A DNA stretch of 64,000 nucleotides from Nitrospirota bacterium (GCA_040757335.1 JBFLXB010000009.1:46028-110027), one strand, 5' to 3'. Shown: positions 34,180-43,844, counted from the stretch's first letter. Numbers and translations: made by a program. Notes: generated by a model from the letters alone, not told the origin.

Positions 34180-36093
34180 TCACCATCTCGCCACTCGTAA
34201 TCCGTTCGCCACTGCAAGCAGCTCGCTGGTCTCGTGGATGAACACCGTGACGGCCACACTCAGATAGCCGGCGAGCGCCGTCGGAATCAGCACGGTAAGA
34301 AGAACGACCGAGAACACGATGTTCTGCGCGCTGATGCGACGGGCCTTGCGGCCGAGGCGGATCGCCTCCACCACTTTGGTGAGATCGTCGGCCATGAGCG
34401 CGACGTCCCCCGCTTCAATGGCGGCATCGCTGCCCGCCGCGCCCATGGCCACGCCGCATGTCGCCGCAGCAAGCGCCGGGGCGTCGTTCACCCCGTCACC
34501 CACCATGAGCACTGCGCCGTCCTGTTTATCCAGTTGGCGCACGGCGGCGACCTTGTCCTCGGGCTTCAGGTCGGCGCGTACGTCATCGATACCGAGTCTC
34601 CGGGCGACGGCGCTGGCGTTACGGGCGTTGTCGCCGGTGAGCATCACGACGCGCACCCCCTCCGCGTGCAGCGCCGCGATCACGTCGTTCATGCCGGGCC
34701 GGATTTGATCCTGGAGGGCGATCGCCCCGAGCAGCCGCCTGCCGTGGCCCACGAGCACCACGGTCTTGCCCTCTTCCTGCAGGCTGGCGATTTGCGCTCG
34801 GACCGCTGCGAGGCCCACGCCCAGGCGCTCAAACAGGTCGGGGTTGCCGATGTACCAGATCGTATGGTTGATGGTTCCCTTGGCGCCGGCGCCGGCAAGC
34901 GCCTCGAACGCCTCGGCCGCGAGTGGCTCAACGCCCGCTGTCTCCGCGTGGCGGAGGATGGCCTGGGCCAGGGGGTGCTCGGAGCGGCGTTCCAGCCCGG
35001 CCGCGGTCGCGAGCAGTTCCGCAGTGGTGCTGCGGACCGGAACTACGTCGGTCACGACCGGCTCGCCGCGCGTGAGCGTCCCGGTCTTGTCAAAGGCCAC
35101 CACCCGGATCTGGCCGAGGTGCTCGAGGTGGACCCCGCCCTTGATCAGGATGCCACGGCGGCCCGCGGACCCGATCCCGGCCGCCATGGCAACGGGCGTG
35201 GACATCACGAGCGCGCAGGGCGCCGCCGCGACCAGCAACACCACGGCGCGCAGCGACCATTCCTGTAACGGCAGGCCCATCACCCAGGGAGCCACCAGCA
35301 GCAGCGCGGCGACGGCTAACACGACTGGGCTGTACCGGCGGCCGAAGCGCTCGATCCACTGCTGGGCCCGGCCCTTCTGCTCCTGGGCCTGTTCCACCAA
35401 GTGAATGATTTTGCTCAACGTGTTGTCGGCGAACGCGGCCGTGGCCTCGACCTCTAGCGCGCCCTGTTTGTTGATGGAGGCGGCAAACACTGTCATGCCC
35501 GGTCTCTTGTCCACCGGAATCGACTCGCCCGTGACGGGCGACTCATCCACGCTGGAGGTGCCCGACCGGACGAGGCCATCCGTAGGGATAGCCTCGCCAG
35601 GCCGTACCACAAACAGATCGCCCGGTTTGAGACGCTCGGCCGGGATCGTGATCTCTTGTCCATCGCGCAGCACACGGGCCTCCTTGGGCGCGAGGTCCAG
35701 CAGGGCGCGAATCGCGTGGCGCGTGCGAGCGTAGGTGTATTCTTCCGTGCCTTCCGCCGCGCCGTAGAGAAAGACGAGCGCGGCAGCCTCGTCCCACAGG
35801 CCCAGGATGCCGGAGCCGACGGTGGCCGCGAGCATCAGCATTTCGATGCCGACCTGCCGTTCTTTGATCAGATCCTCGATCCCTTCGCGCGCCCAGTGCC
35901 ACGCGCCGAGCGGGATGGCCACCCAGTAGAACACGTTCTCGACGGTATCCGTGATCAACCCGCCATGAGCGAGGAGAAAGCCCGCGCCGGCGATCAGGCC
36001 GGCGGCCAGCGCGTTACGCAGCACGGGAAACCGCCACCATGGTCCTTCGAACCCGGCGTGCCCCTCTTTCCCCGTAGCGCCTCGCTCACCCAT
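34180..36093 (-). CDS. P1B-type heavy-metal-transporting ATPase with APC motif
   Basis: Inner-membrane metal pump of 637 aa. It has the actuator TGESIPV, phosphorylation loop DKTGTLTRGEP, the P1B-specific SEHPLA His-Pro, GDGVNDAPAL and the hinge MLTGDN. The transmembrane metal motif is APC (VAAAPCALVMSTP) instead of CPC, and the last helices end in HETSELLAVANGLR, near the HEGGT of P1B-4 (SPC) pumps. No N-terminal heavy-metal-associated domain is present. Substrate could be Co, Fe, Mn or Zn. The start at 36093 follows GGAGG about 12 bp upstream. Confidence 0.9.
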   Translation of the reverse strand: MGERGATGKEGHAGFEGPWWRFPVLRNALAAGLIAGAGFLLAHGGLITDTVENVFYWVAIPLGAWHWAREGIEDLIKERQVGIEMLMLAATVGSGILGLWDEAAALVFLYGAAEGTEEYTYARTRHAIRALLDLAPKEARVLRDGQEITIPAERLKPGDLFVVRPGEAIPTDGLVRSGTSSVDESPVTGESIPVDKRPGMTVFAASINKQGALEVEATAAFADNTLSKIIHLVEQAQEQKGRAQQWIERFGRRYSPVVLAVAALLLVAPWVMGLPLQEWSLRAVVLLVAAAPCALVMSTPVAMAAGIGSAGRRGILIKGGVHLEHLGQIRVVAFDKTGTLTRGEPVVTDVVPVRSTTAELLATAAGLERRSEHPLAQAILRHAETAGVEPLAAEAFEALAGAGAKGTINHTIWYIGNPDLFERLGVGLAAVRAQIASLQEEGKTVVLVGHGRRLLGAIALQDQIRPGMNDVIAALHAEGVRVVMLTGDNARNASAVARRLGIDDVRADLKPEDKVAAVRQLDKQDGAVLMVGDGVNDAPALAAATCGVAMGAAGSDAAIEAGDVALMADDLTKVVEAIRLGRKARRISAQNIVFSVVLLTVLIPTALAGYLSVAVTVFIHETSELLAVANGLRVARW

Positions 36094-36137
36094 TGCGACC
36101 GAAACCTCCGCGCTCGACTCGTGGTGACACGGCTGTC

Positions 36138-36812
36138 TCACTTCGCATCGCGGCGCTCGCCTTGCCCCTCCAACCATTTCAGATTGGCCAGGGCCTCGGC
36201 ATTGGACGGATCGAGTCTGAGCACTTCATTCCATTGGTCCTTCGCTTTTTGAAATTCCTTCTGATCGGCGTACAGGCTTCCCAGGCTGAGGCGCGCCGGC
36301 AGGTTGGTCGGATCGAGGCGAAGTGCTTCCTGTAATTCCCGCTCGGCCGGTCCCTGCTCGTTGTTGAGCAGATACGCGAAGCCCAAGTTGAAATGGAAGT
36401 CGGCATCGCTCGGCACCAGTCGCACCGCGTGGGTGAAGGCCGCGATCGCTCCTGGGTAATCATGAAAATTCTCACCCAAGGCGATACCCAGGTTGTAATA
36501 CAGATCCGCCTTCTGGAGCCCGAGCGCGATGGCCTTTTGGTACTCCGAAACTTCTTGAGCGTATTGCTCGATCTGTCCGTAGGCAATGCCCAAGTGGTAG
36601 TGAGCCAGCGCAAGGTTCGGGGCCTGTCGGATGATCTGCTGATGCTGCTCGATAGTCTTCTGCCACTCTCCCGCCTCAAGCAGGCGATCCGCCTCCTCGT
36701 TACAGATTTCTTGAGCCGGGAGAATCTTGGCGGTCCGGGAAGAGAGGCAACCGATCAAGAGGGCGCAGAGAAGAAGCGTCCCGATTGTCCGTAATCCCTC
36801 AGCGGTCCCCAT
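36138..36812 (-). CDS. TPR-repeat lipoprotein
   Basis: A 224-aa protein with a lipobox signal (LLLCALLIGC) and about five tetratricopeptide repeats: WQKTIEQHQQIIRQAPN, AHYHLGIAYGQIEQYAQEVS, ADLYYNLGIALGENFHDYPG, FHFNLGFAYLLNNEQGPAER and RLSLGSLYADQKEFQKAKDQ. It should sit in the periplasm as a scaffold. It is 44 bp upstream of the P-type ATPase in the same direction, so it may belong to that unit. Specific role unknown. Confidence 0.8.
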   Translation of the reverse strand: MGTAEGLRTIGTLLLCALLIGCLSSRTAKILPAQEICNEEADRLLEAGEWQKTIEQHQQIIRQAPNLALAHYHLGIAYGQIEQYAQEVSEYQKAIALGLQKADLYYNLGIALGENFHDYPGAIAAFTHAVRLVPSDADFHFNLGFAYLLNNEQGPAERELQEALRLDPTNLPARLSLGSLYADQKEFQKAKDQWNEVLRLDPSNAEALANLKWLEGQGERRDAK

Positions 36813-36867
36813 GATGACTTTCTTGGGTCGTCACGTTGATGATCCGCGGATTCACCCCGATGCCGAA

Positions 36868-37208
36868 TTAAAACACCAATCGAGCGCCCCGGTCGGCACC
36901 CAACGCGACGAGCGCCGCCAGAACGGCCAGTCCTAAGAGAAGCCTCCAGCGTTGGAAGACCCATAGCTGCCGTCGATTGATCCAGAGCAGATACAGAGCC
37001 AGGACGATCGCCACCAGAGTCACGGTCACCATCCAATTACGGTGGACATGGATGTAGCCCAAGTCGCCGCGATGTGAAGTCTCTCGGAGTACAGGACGGC
37101 CGCTCCTTCCATCACGAGCGCGCCACAGAAGAAAGCGATGGGGAAGTGGACCAAGAGGGGGTGCATGTTCGGGAGAGCCGCCAGCCCGGGTAACAGCGTG
37201 TCGATCAT
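36868..37208 (-). pseudogene. Remnant of a DUF2231 membrane protein (frameshifted, shortened)
   Basis: The first 60 codons (37208 to 37026) give MIDTLLPGLAALPNMHPLLV and HFPIAFFCGALVMEG, a DUF2231 N-terminus. The frame then stops. In the next frame the sequence continues as VTVTLVAIVLALYLLWINRR and LLLGLAVLAALVALGADRGA, the C-terminal helices and GxRLVF end of the same family. The middle of the domain is missing at the join, so an internal deletion with frameshift is likely. Expression as two short peptides is possible but unlikely to be functional. Confidence 0.6.
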
Positions 37209-37211
37209 CGC

Positions 37212-37751
37212 CTACTCCCGCAACCACCCTGGCGGCGCCCCGGCCTTGCGCGCTCCTTCCGGAAGAACTTCATCGAGCATGCGGGTCGCCTCCAGGATCT
37301 CCGCCTCGTACCGCTCGATCTCTCGCCGGACGTCGGCAACAGAACTATGGTTGAAATAGAGACGGTTGTATCGATCTCGGGCCTTGGCGAGGTTCTGTTC
37401 CGCAGTCGCTTTGCGACCGCGCCATTCCTGGAGACGTTGCCTCCACCATTGCCGGTCGTGTCCCTCAAAGTCGACATCCTCCGTGGGAGCCGACAGCTGG
37501 CGAGGCGGTTGCGGCGCGGTGGAGGCTTGCTCCTCACCGGAAGGTGGTCCGTCGGGGACGGTGACTTCTTGAACGCGCTCTCGATACCGAGATGGAACTT
37601 TTGACACGTCGTCCGTCAGGTGAATTACCCCGGCGTCATCCGTCCACTCGTAGAAGACGACGGCAAACGCCGGGACAGCGGGGCCGATCGCTATCGAGAA
37701 CACCACCGCGCTAATCGATCTGAACACGTGTCCGCCGTTTGTGAGCCGCAT
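37212..37751 (-). CDS. DUF4124-domain exported protein
   Basis: A 179-aa protein with signal peptide (VVFSIAIGPAVPAFA) and an N-terminal DUF4124 motif: YEWTDDAGVIHLTDDVSKVP. After a Pro-rich linker the C-terminal half is a charged coiled-coil-like helix (RQWWRQRLQEWRGRKATAEQ, YNRLYFNH, EIERYEAEILEATRML). DUF4124 proteins are periplasmic, function unsettled. It starts immediately after the PII-like gene in the leftward run, 3 bp before the DUF2231 remnant. Confidence 0.8.
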   Translation of the reverse strand: MRLTNGGHVFRSISAVVFSIAIGPAVPAFAVVFYEWTDDAGVIHLTDDVSKVPSRYRERVQEVTVPDGPPSGEEQASTAPQPPRQLSAPTEDVDFEGHDRQWWRQRLQEWRGRKATAEQNLAKARDRYNRLYFNHSSVADVRREIERYEAEILEATRMLDEVLPEGARKAGAPPGWLRE

Positions 37752-38120
37752 CTACGCCTCCGATTCGTGGCCTGCGTCGGGCAGGAGCGCTGCGTCGCCT
37801 CGCTGGCCGGTGCTGATGCGGACGACCGTGTCAACCGGGACGACGGCGATCAGCCCGTCTCCTCGCCGTCCGGTTCGAGCCGTCCGCTCGATGATGTCGA
37901 CCACCGTGGCCGCGTCCTGATCCCGGCACACCAGCTCCAGGCGCAGGACATTCATGTATTTCTCCGCCAGCTCGAGCGAGTAGCGATCTTCGGGCGTGGA
38001 GACCCCCTTGGCGATCCGCTGGACGTCGATCAAGGTCATGTCTACAAACCCGGCTCCCTCCAAGGCCTCGATGACCCGGTTCACCATGTGGTGGCGAATA
38101 TAGGCTTTGACCTCTTTCAT
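37752..38120 (-). CDS. PII-like signalling protein of the Czc operon
   Basis: A 122-aa P-II superfamily protein: MKEVKAYIRHHMVNRVIEAL, then GFVDMTLIDVQRIAKGVS, and the C-terminal RRGDGLIAVVPVDTVVRIST with TGQRGD. The T-loop region (STPEDRYSLELAEKYMN) lacks the uridylylation Tyr of GlnB. It overlaps the czcA stop by 4 bp, so it is coupled to the efflux pump. PII-like proteins in metal operons are thought to sense metal or nucleotides and tune transport, which is the likely role here. Confidence 0.85.
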   Translation of the reverse strand: MKEVKAYIRHHMVNRVIEALEGAGFVDMTLIDVQRIAKGVSTPEDRYSLELAEKYMNVLRLELVCRDQDAATVVDIIERTARTGRRGDGLIAVVPVDTVVRISTGQRGDAALLPDAGHESEA

Positions 38121-41100
38121 GGAACAACCTCCGCGTGTGTAGCTGGAACGGCTGTACCCGCGGGCTGCGGGCCGTTGCCTCCGTTGTTCAGACCTCGACG
38201 TTGTTCAACCCAGAGATAGAGGGTCGGCAGAACCACGAGGGTCAAGAGGGTTGATGACAGCAGGCCGCCGATCACGACGGTCGCGAGCGGGCGTTGAATC
38301 TCCGATCCGGGTCCGGAGGCGAACAGCATGGGAATCAGGCCGAGGATCGCGACGAGTGCGGTCATGAGCACGGGCCGCAACCGCCGCTCGCATGCCTTCA
38401 CCACGGCCTCGAAGACCGGGGCACCCTCCTGTACCAGTTGATTCATGTACGACACCAGCACGACGCCGTTGAGCACGGCCACGCCGAACAGGGCGATGAA
38501 CCCCACCGAGGCGGGAACCGACAGATACAGGCCGGACAGGAACAACCCCAGGATGCCGCCGACCAGCGCGAACGGTAGGTTCATGATGATCAGCGCGGCG
38601 TAGCGCAAGGAGTTGAACGTGGAAAACAGCAGAAAGAAGATCAGGCCGATGGTGAGCGGCACGATGATGGCCAGGCGTTTCATGGCGCGCTGCTGGTTCT
38701 CGAACGCCCCGCCCCATGTGAGGTAATAGCCTTCGGGGAGTTGGACCCGCTCGCGGATCTTCTGTTGGCTTTGGGCCACGAGCCCGCCGATGTCCCGGCC
38801 CTCGACGTTCAACTCGACTACGACGCGCCGCTTGCCGTTCTCCCGGCTGATTTGGACCGGTCCGTCCGCTTGCGCGAGGTTCGTGACCTCGGCCAGGGGA
38901 ATTCTCGCGCCGCCGGGGGTGCTCACCAAGATATTTCCGATAGACTCCAAGCTGTCGCGCCGGTCCTCGGGAAACCGCACCACCACGGCAAACCGTCGCT
39001 CGCCCTCGAAGAGCTCGGTCGCGGTCTTGCCCCCAATCGCGGTTTCGATCACCTCGGCGATATCCGCCACGTTGATCCCGTATCGGGCGATCCTGCGGCG
39101 ATCGATCTCCACCGTCATGTACGGCTGGCCGGCGGTCTGTTCGACGCGCAAGTCGGTCACCCCGCGCACGGTCGAGACGACCCGAGCGATCTCGTCGGCT
39201 TTGGCCTTTAAGAGGTCCAGGTCGTCGCCGAACAGTTTGATTGCGATCTGCGATTTCACGCCGGAGATGAGCTCGTCGACACGGAGCGCAATGGGCTGGG
39301 TGAAGTTGTAGGCCACGCCCGGCATCTTCTCCAACTCGGTCCGAATCTTATCGACGAGTTCCTCCTTGGTAGAGGCAGTCGTCCACTCGCTCCGCGGCTT
39401 AAGATTCACGATCGGATCGCTGACATTGGGTCCCATGGGATCAGTGGCAATCTCGGCCGATCCGATCTTGGAGACTACGGTCTCCACTTCCGGAAACTTG
39501 AGGAGGGTCTGTTGAATTTTGTTCTCCATCTCAACCGACTCCGCCAGCGAAATACTGGGCAGCCGGAGAACCTGGGGAGTCAATGCGCCTTCATCGAGGA
39601 TGGGAATGAACTCGGTCCCGAGGAACGGCACGAGGGCGAGGCTGGCGATCAATAAGGCAACCGACACCGCCACGACAACGGGTTTTTTGCGCAACGCCCG
39701 GTGCAAGAGGGGCAGATACAATCGTTTGGCCCACCGAAGGATGAACACGTCCTGCTCACTCCCGCCCCGGAGAAAAAGCGAGGAGAGGACGGGAGACAAC
39801 GTGAGCGAGAGTACCAGCGAGGCCACCAGGGCGATGCTGATCGTATACGCCATCGGCGCGAACATCTTCCCCTCCATCCCTTCCAAGGTGAAGAGGGGGA
39901 GAAAGACGATGACGATGATGGCGATGCCGAACACCACCGGTCTGGCCACCTCGCGGCTGGCTTCCAGCACGACACGGAGTCGATCCCGCTTCGCAGCCGA
40001 CGGCTCGGAGAGGTGCCGGTAAATGTTCTCCACGATCACGACCGAGCCGTCCACGATCATCCCCATAGCGATGGCCAGCCCGCCCAAGGACATCAGATTG
40101 GCCGTCAGTCCCACCTGCTGCATGGCGATAAACGTCACCAGAAGCGACAAGGGCAGCGTGGCCGCCACGATCAGCGCGCTGCGGACGTTGCCCAGAAACA
40201 GGAACAGGACGGCGATCACGAGGACCCCGCCCTCTTCCAGCGCCTTGGTGACGGTCCGGATGCACGCTTTGACCAACTCGGTCCGGTCGTAGAACGGCTT
40301 GATCGTCACCCCGCCGGGCAGCACCTGGTTCCGGTTGATTTCGGCGACCTTCTCCTTGACCCGCGCCACCACCTCTTTGCCGCTGCCCCCCCGGATCATC
40401 ATCACGATTCCGGCGACCGCTTCGCCCCGCCCGTCCTTGACCAATGCGCCCTGACGGGTCTCCGATCCGACCGTCACATCGGCCACGTCTTTGATGAAGA
40501 TGGGCGCGCCGTCGTGCGCCTTGACCACGATGTCCCGGATGTCTTCAAGGTCTTTGATCAGTCCCACGCCGCGAATCAAGTACCGCTCCGAGGCGTGTTC
40601 CAGAATATTGCCTCCGGCATTGGTGTTGTTCTGGGCGACCGACTCAAACACTTCTCGCAGTGTGAGGTCGTATTTCTTCAACCGATCCGGATCGATTAGC
40701 ACCTGGTACTGCTTCACAAATCCGCCGAAGGCGTTGACGTCGGTCACACCCGGGACGGTCTTGAGAATCGGACGAACGATCCAATCCTCGATCGTGCGCA
40801 ACTCCGTCAGATCGGCTTCGACGTTCTCAGAGCCTTTCGCGCCTTCCGGTCGTTCCAACGTGTACTGATAGACCTCGCCGAGTCCGGTGGAGATGGGGCC
40901 CATGGCCGGCTCGACCCCCGCCGGCAACTTCTCTCGGGCCTCGATCAAGCGCTCAAGGACAAGTTGCCGGGCAAAATAGATGTCCACCTGGTCTTCGAAC
41001 ACCACGGTCACCATCGAGAGCCCGAACTTGGACAGCGACCGCAGCTCGGCCAATCGCGGGAGTCCGGTCATCTGGACTTCGATGGGATAGGTGACGAACT

Positions 41101-41290
41101 GCTCCACCTCCACCGGCGAGCGCCCCGGCGCCTCGGTGATGACCTGAACCTGGATGTTGGTGACGTCCGGGAACGCGTCGATGGGCAGCGCGCGAAAGGC
41201 GGCGATGCCCAGCGCCGCCGACAGGAGGACCGCCACCAGCACGAGAATCCTCTGGCGCAAGGCAAATTCGATGATCCGGTCAATGCCCAT
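38117..41290 (-). CDS. czcA: CzcA/CusA-family heavy-metal RND efflux pump
   Basis: Proton-driven inner-membrane pump of 1057 aa (family about 1040-1070). N-terminus MGIDRIIEFALRQRILVLVA, then DAFPDVTNIQVQVITEAPGR, SLSKFGLSMVTVVFEDQVDI, and the TM4 region GLAIAMGMIVDGSVVIVENI with the D-x5-E-type residues of divalent-metal CzcA. The start at 41290 follows ATGGAGGAGGGCC and lies inside the 3' end of czcB; a longer open frame upstream is shadow. Part of czcCBA followed by the PII-like gene. It exports Zn, Co, Cd or Ni across both membranes with CzcB and CzcC. Confidence 0.95.
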   Translation of the reverse strand: MGIDRIIEFALRQRILVLVAVLLSAALGIAAFRALPIDAFPDVTNIQVQVITEAPGRSPVEVEQFVTYPIEVQMTGLPRLAELRSLSKFGLSMVTVVFEDQVDIYFARQLVLERLIEAREKLPAGVEPAMGPISTGLGEVYQYTLERPEGAKGSENVEADLTELRTIEDWIVRPILKTVPGVTDVNAFGGFVKQYQVLIDPDRLKKYDLTLREVFESVAQNNTNAGGNILEHASERYLIRGVGLIKDLEDIRDIVVKAHDGAPIFIKDVADVTVGSETRQGALVKDGRGEAVAGIVMMIRGGSGKEVVARVKEKVAEINRNQVLPGGVTIKPFYDRTELVKACIRTVTKALEEGGVLVIAVLFLFLGNVRSALIVAATLPLSLLVTFIAMQQVGLTANLMSLGGLAIAMGMIVDGSVVIVENIYRHLSEPSAAKRDRLRVVLEASREVARPVVFGIAIIVIVFLPLFTLEGMEGKMFAPMAYTISIALVASLVLSLTLSPVLSSLFLRGGSEQDVFILRWAKRLYLPLLHRALRKKPVVVAVSVALLIASLALVPFLGTEFIPILDEGALTPQVLRLPSISLAESVEMENKIQQTLLKFPEVETVVSKIGSAEIATDPMGPNVSDPIVNLKPRSEWTTASTKEELVDKIRTELEKMPGVAYNFTQPIALRVDELISGVKSQIAIKLFGDDLDLLKAKADEIARVVSTVRGVTDLRVEQTAGQPYMTVEIDRRRIARYGINVADIAEVIETAIGGKTATELFEGERRFAVVVRFPEDRRDSLESIGNILVSTPGGARIPLAEVTNLAQADGPVQISRENGKRRVVVELNVEGRDIGGLVAQSQQKIRERVQLPEGYYLTWGGAFENQQRAMKRLAIIVPLTIGLIFFLLFSTFNSLRYAALIIMNLPFALVGGILGLFLSGLYLSVPASVGFIALFGVAVLNGVVLVSYMNQLVQEGAPVFEAVVKACERRLRPVLMTALVAILGLIPMLFASGPGSEIQRPLATVVIGGLLSSTLLTLVVLPTLYLWVEQRRGLNNGGNGPQPAGTAVPATHAEVVP

Positions 41291-42509
41291 GGCCCTCCTC
41301 CATCTGCCCGCGCTCGGATTCGGACTTGAGGACGAAAGCGCCCTTCGTGACCACCCGTTCTCCCACTTGGAGGCCGGACTGGATCGGGTAGTACCCGTGT
41401 TGTTCGGGCCCGAGTTCAACCGGACGTTTCTCAAAACCCGCGTCCTTGGAGACGAATACAATGGGTTTGCCTCCATCGCGTTGGACCGCGTGTTCCGGGA
41501 TGCTGAGGACGCCCTCGGTTTCCTCGGTGAGGATGAACGTCGCGAACATCTCGGGTTTGAGTTTGCCGCGCGCATTGTCGATCTCGACCCGGACTTTTGC
41601 GGTGCGCGACGAGAGGTCGAGGGTATCGGAGATGTACGTGACCTTCCCCGAAAACACTTCACGGGGATACGCGGAGACCGAGACCTTGGCGGGCAAGCCC
41701 TTCTTGACGGTGGCCAGATCTCGTTCCGGAACATCCGCCACCCCCCAGAGTGCGGACAGATCCGCGACGGTAAACAGCGTTTTCGCCGGCTCGACCACCT
41801 CCCCCAGCGTGACGTCCCGGTCAACGACGGTTCCGGTCAGCGGGGTGGTGATCGCCACCTGGGATCGAACCGATCGGTTGCCGCCCACATTGGCGATCTC
41901 CGGATCCTCCAGGCCCAGCAGACGCAGTCGGTCTTCCGCCGCCTGCGCTTCGGCCTTGCTCGCCAGATAGTCGCCCTCGCGTCGTTGGAATTCGCCCGTG
42001 CCGATCACTTTGCCATCGAGCAGGGTCTTCGCCCGTTCGTACGCCTTCTCGGCCACGACGAACTTTGCCCTGGCGGTCACGAAGTCCGATTCGGCCTGCC
42101 CCAACTCCGGGCTATCGATCATCGCCAGCGTCGCGCCCGATTTCACGCGGTCGCCCAATCCCGCCGAGAGCGCCACGACCCGGCCCTGAATGCGGGGGCC
42201 GACGTGCGCGAGTCGGTTCTGGTTGGCCTGGATCGTGCCCGGCAATCGCACCTCGCGCCGTAAGGACCGGCGACCGACTTCTTCCACCGCGATCCCGGCA
42301 AGCTGTTGGGCTTGTGGGCTCAAGGTGATGAGCCCTCCCCGCTCCTCGGACTCCGCATGCCCGTCTTCAGCGTGTTCGTCCTGATGGGGCGCGGCTTGCT
42401 CCGCCTGTTCCCCGGCCTTCGGCTGGGGAGTGGGCGACTGACACCCCAACGCCAACCACGCCAGAGCCACGACGAGTGTTCCTCCTCCTATTGCTATTGC
42501 CGACCTCAT
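41280..42509 (-). CDS. czcB: CzcB-like periplasmic adaptor (membrane fusion) lipoprotein
   Basis: Links the RND pump to the outer-membrane channel, 409 aa. Lipobox LVVALAWLALGC, a His-rich acidic linker (HQDEHAEDGHAESEE), then the barrel-sandwich and hairpin domains: PGTIQANQNRLAHVGPRIQG, LAMIDSPELGQAESDF, a coiled-coil, ITTPLTGTVVDRDVTLGEVV and the beta-barrel DLSALWGVADVPERDLATV. It ends in HGH. It overlaps czcC by 4 bp and czcA by 11 bp. Confidence 0.94.
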   Translation of the reverse strand: MRSAIAIGGGTLVVALAWLALGCQSPTPQPKAGEQAEQAAPHQDEHAEDGHAESEERGGLITLSPQAQQLAGIAVEEVGRRSLRREVRLPGTIQANQNRLAHVGPRIQGRVVALSAGLGDRVKSGATLAMIDSPELGQAESDFVTARAKFVVAEKAYERAKTLLDGKVIGTGEFQRREGDYLASKAEAQAAEDRLRLLGLEDPEIANVGGNRSVRSQVAITTPLTGTVVDRDVTLGEVVEPAKTLFTVADLSALWGVADVPERDLATVKKGLPAKVSVSAYPREVFSGKVTYISDTLDLSSRTAKVRVEIDNARGKLKPEMFATFILTEETEGVLSIPEHAVQRDGGKPIVFVSKDAGFEKRPVELGPEQHGYYPIQSGLQVGERVVTKGAFVLKSESERGQMEEGHGH

Positions 42510-43759
42510 TGCAAACCTCCTGTCACGCGTTCCAGTCGTGCGAGCGCCGTCTGGAGTTCAAACTGCGCGTCGTAATATTCGAGTAAGGCGACGCGCTGCA
42601 CCCGCTGGGCATCTAACAGGTTCAGCAAGTCCAGTTCTCCTTGTTCATAGCTCAATTGCGCGATGCGTAACGCTTCGTCGGCTTGTTTGAGCAGGCCTTC
42701 CTCGAAGGTGTTGATCTGATCAATTGCCAGGCGATAGTTCTCGTACTCCTGAGAAATCAACTTGGTGAGATCGAGGCGCGTTTGCGCCAACTCCGCTTGC
42801 GCCCTTGCCTGCTCGGCTCGTGCGGTGGCGATGTCGCCCCGTCGTTGATTGAAGAGCGGCACGGACAGCGCCAACCCGATCGCCGAGGACCGCTTGTCGA
42901 TCTCCTCGCCGGTCGATGCGGTGACGGTCAGGTCCGGAACGCGGGCCTGTCGTTGCTCGGACAGCGTGTACCCGGCCGCCTTCAAGGCCTGCTCCTGACG
43001 GACGATGAGCGGATGCGTGGCGAGGGAGCGTTCGATCAGAACGGGCAACTCGTACGCGGCATCAAGACGAGGTGGGGCGCCGACCACGTCGAAGGTCTCC
43101 CCCAAGGCCCCGGCAAGCAGGCTGTTGAGCGCGGTTTTGGCGGTGAGGAGACGATTGTGAGCGCGGCGCGCCTCCCGAGTCACATTGAAGAGTTCCACCC
43201 GAGCGCGGATCAGCTCGAGGTCGGGCGCTTCTCCCGACTCGACTCGTAACGTGGCAGATTCCACCAGACTCCGGGCCGTCGCCAGATTTTGAGCCGCTAC
43301 CTGTGCGGTCTGTTGGGCGAGCACCGTCTCGAAAAAGGCTTCTTTAAACTGAGCCCGCAGTTCCAGCCGGAAGTCGTCCAGGTTCCCGCGAGCCACCCCG
43401 ACCTGCGCCTCCGCGGCCCGGGTACGAGACGCCCGCTTCCCGGGCCACTCCAGGGATTGGCTCAGTTCCAGACGATGTTCGCGCCCGCTGTCGGCGTTTG
43501 GTGGGTCCAACGGCTTGCCGGTACCCAGTTCGATCATGACTTCGGGATTGGGATACGCGCGTGCGGACGTGAATGCCCCGCGAGCAGCCTCAACATTGGA
43601 TTGAAAGACCGCTAGGGACGGATTGCGCTGTTCGGCAAGGGTTAAGACCTCTTCCAGGGAATAGCGCTTGCCGCCTTCTTCTGCGGTGGAGGGTTTGATC
43701 AAGGCGATCGGAATCATCAGCGCAAAGAGCGCGCAGGACACGACACGTCGAATAAGCAC
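42506..43759 (-). CDS. czcC: CzcC-like outer-membrane efflux channel (TolC family)
   Basis: Outer-membrane factor of the CzcCBA system, 417 aa. Signal peptide at the N-terminus (SCALFALMIPIALIKPSTA), two OEP repeats with helical hairpins: LEEVLTLAEQRNPSLAVFQS, AYPNPEVMIELGTGKPLDPP, SQSLEWPGKRASRTRAAEAQ, and the second-repeat ALKAAGYTLSEQRQARVPDL and FNQRRGDIATARAEQARAQA. First gene of the czcCBA-PII operon; 85 bp separate it from a small secreted Cys/His protein upstream. Confidence 0.93.
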   Translation of the reverse strand: MLIRRVVSCALFALMIPIALIKPSTAEEGGKRYSLEEVLTLAEQRNPSLAVFQSNVEAARGAFTSARAYPNPEVMIELGTGKPLDPPNADSGREHRLELSQSLEWPGKRASRTRAAEAQVGVARGNLDDFRLELRAQFKEAFFETVLAQQTAQVAAQNLATARSLVESATLRVESGEAPDLELIRARVELFNVTREARRAHNRLLTAKTALNSLLAGALGETFDVVGAPPRLDAAYELPVLIERSLATHPLIVRQEQALKAAGYTLSEQRQARVPDLTVTASTGEEIDKRSSAIGLALSVPLFNQRRGDIATARAEQARAQAELAQTRLDLTKLISQEYENYRLAIDQINTFEEGLLKQADEALRIAQLSYEQGELDLLNLLDAQRVQRVALLEYYDAQFELQTALARLERVTGGLQ

Positions 43760-43844
43760 TGCGAAACGCCTCCTTGGGCAGCCATACCGATGGGTTGCCC
43801 TTGAAAAGGGATTGAACTAGGAATCGATTACTGAAGTGGGAGAA

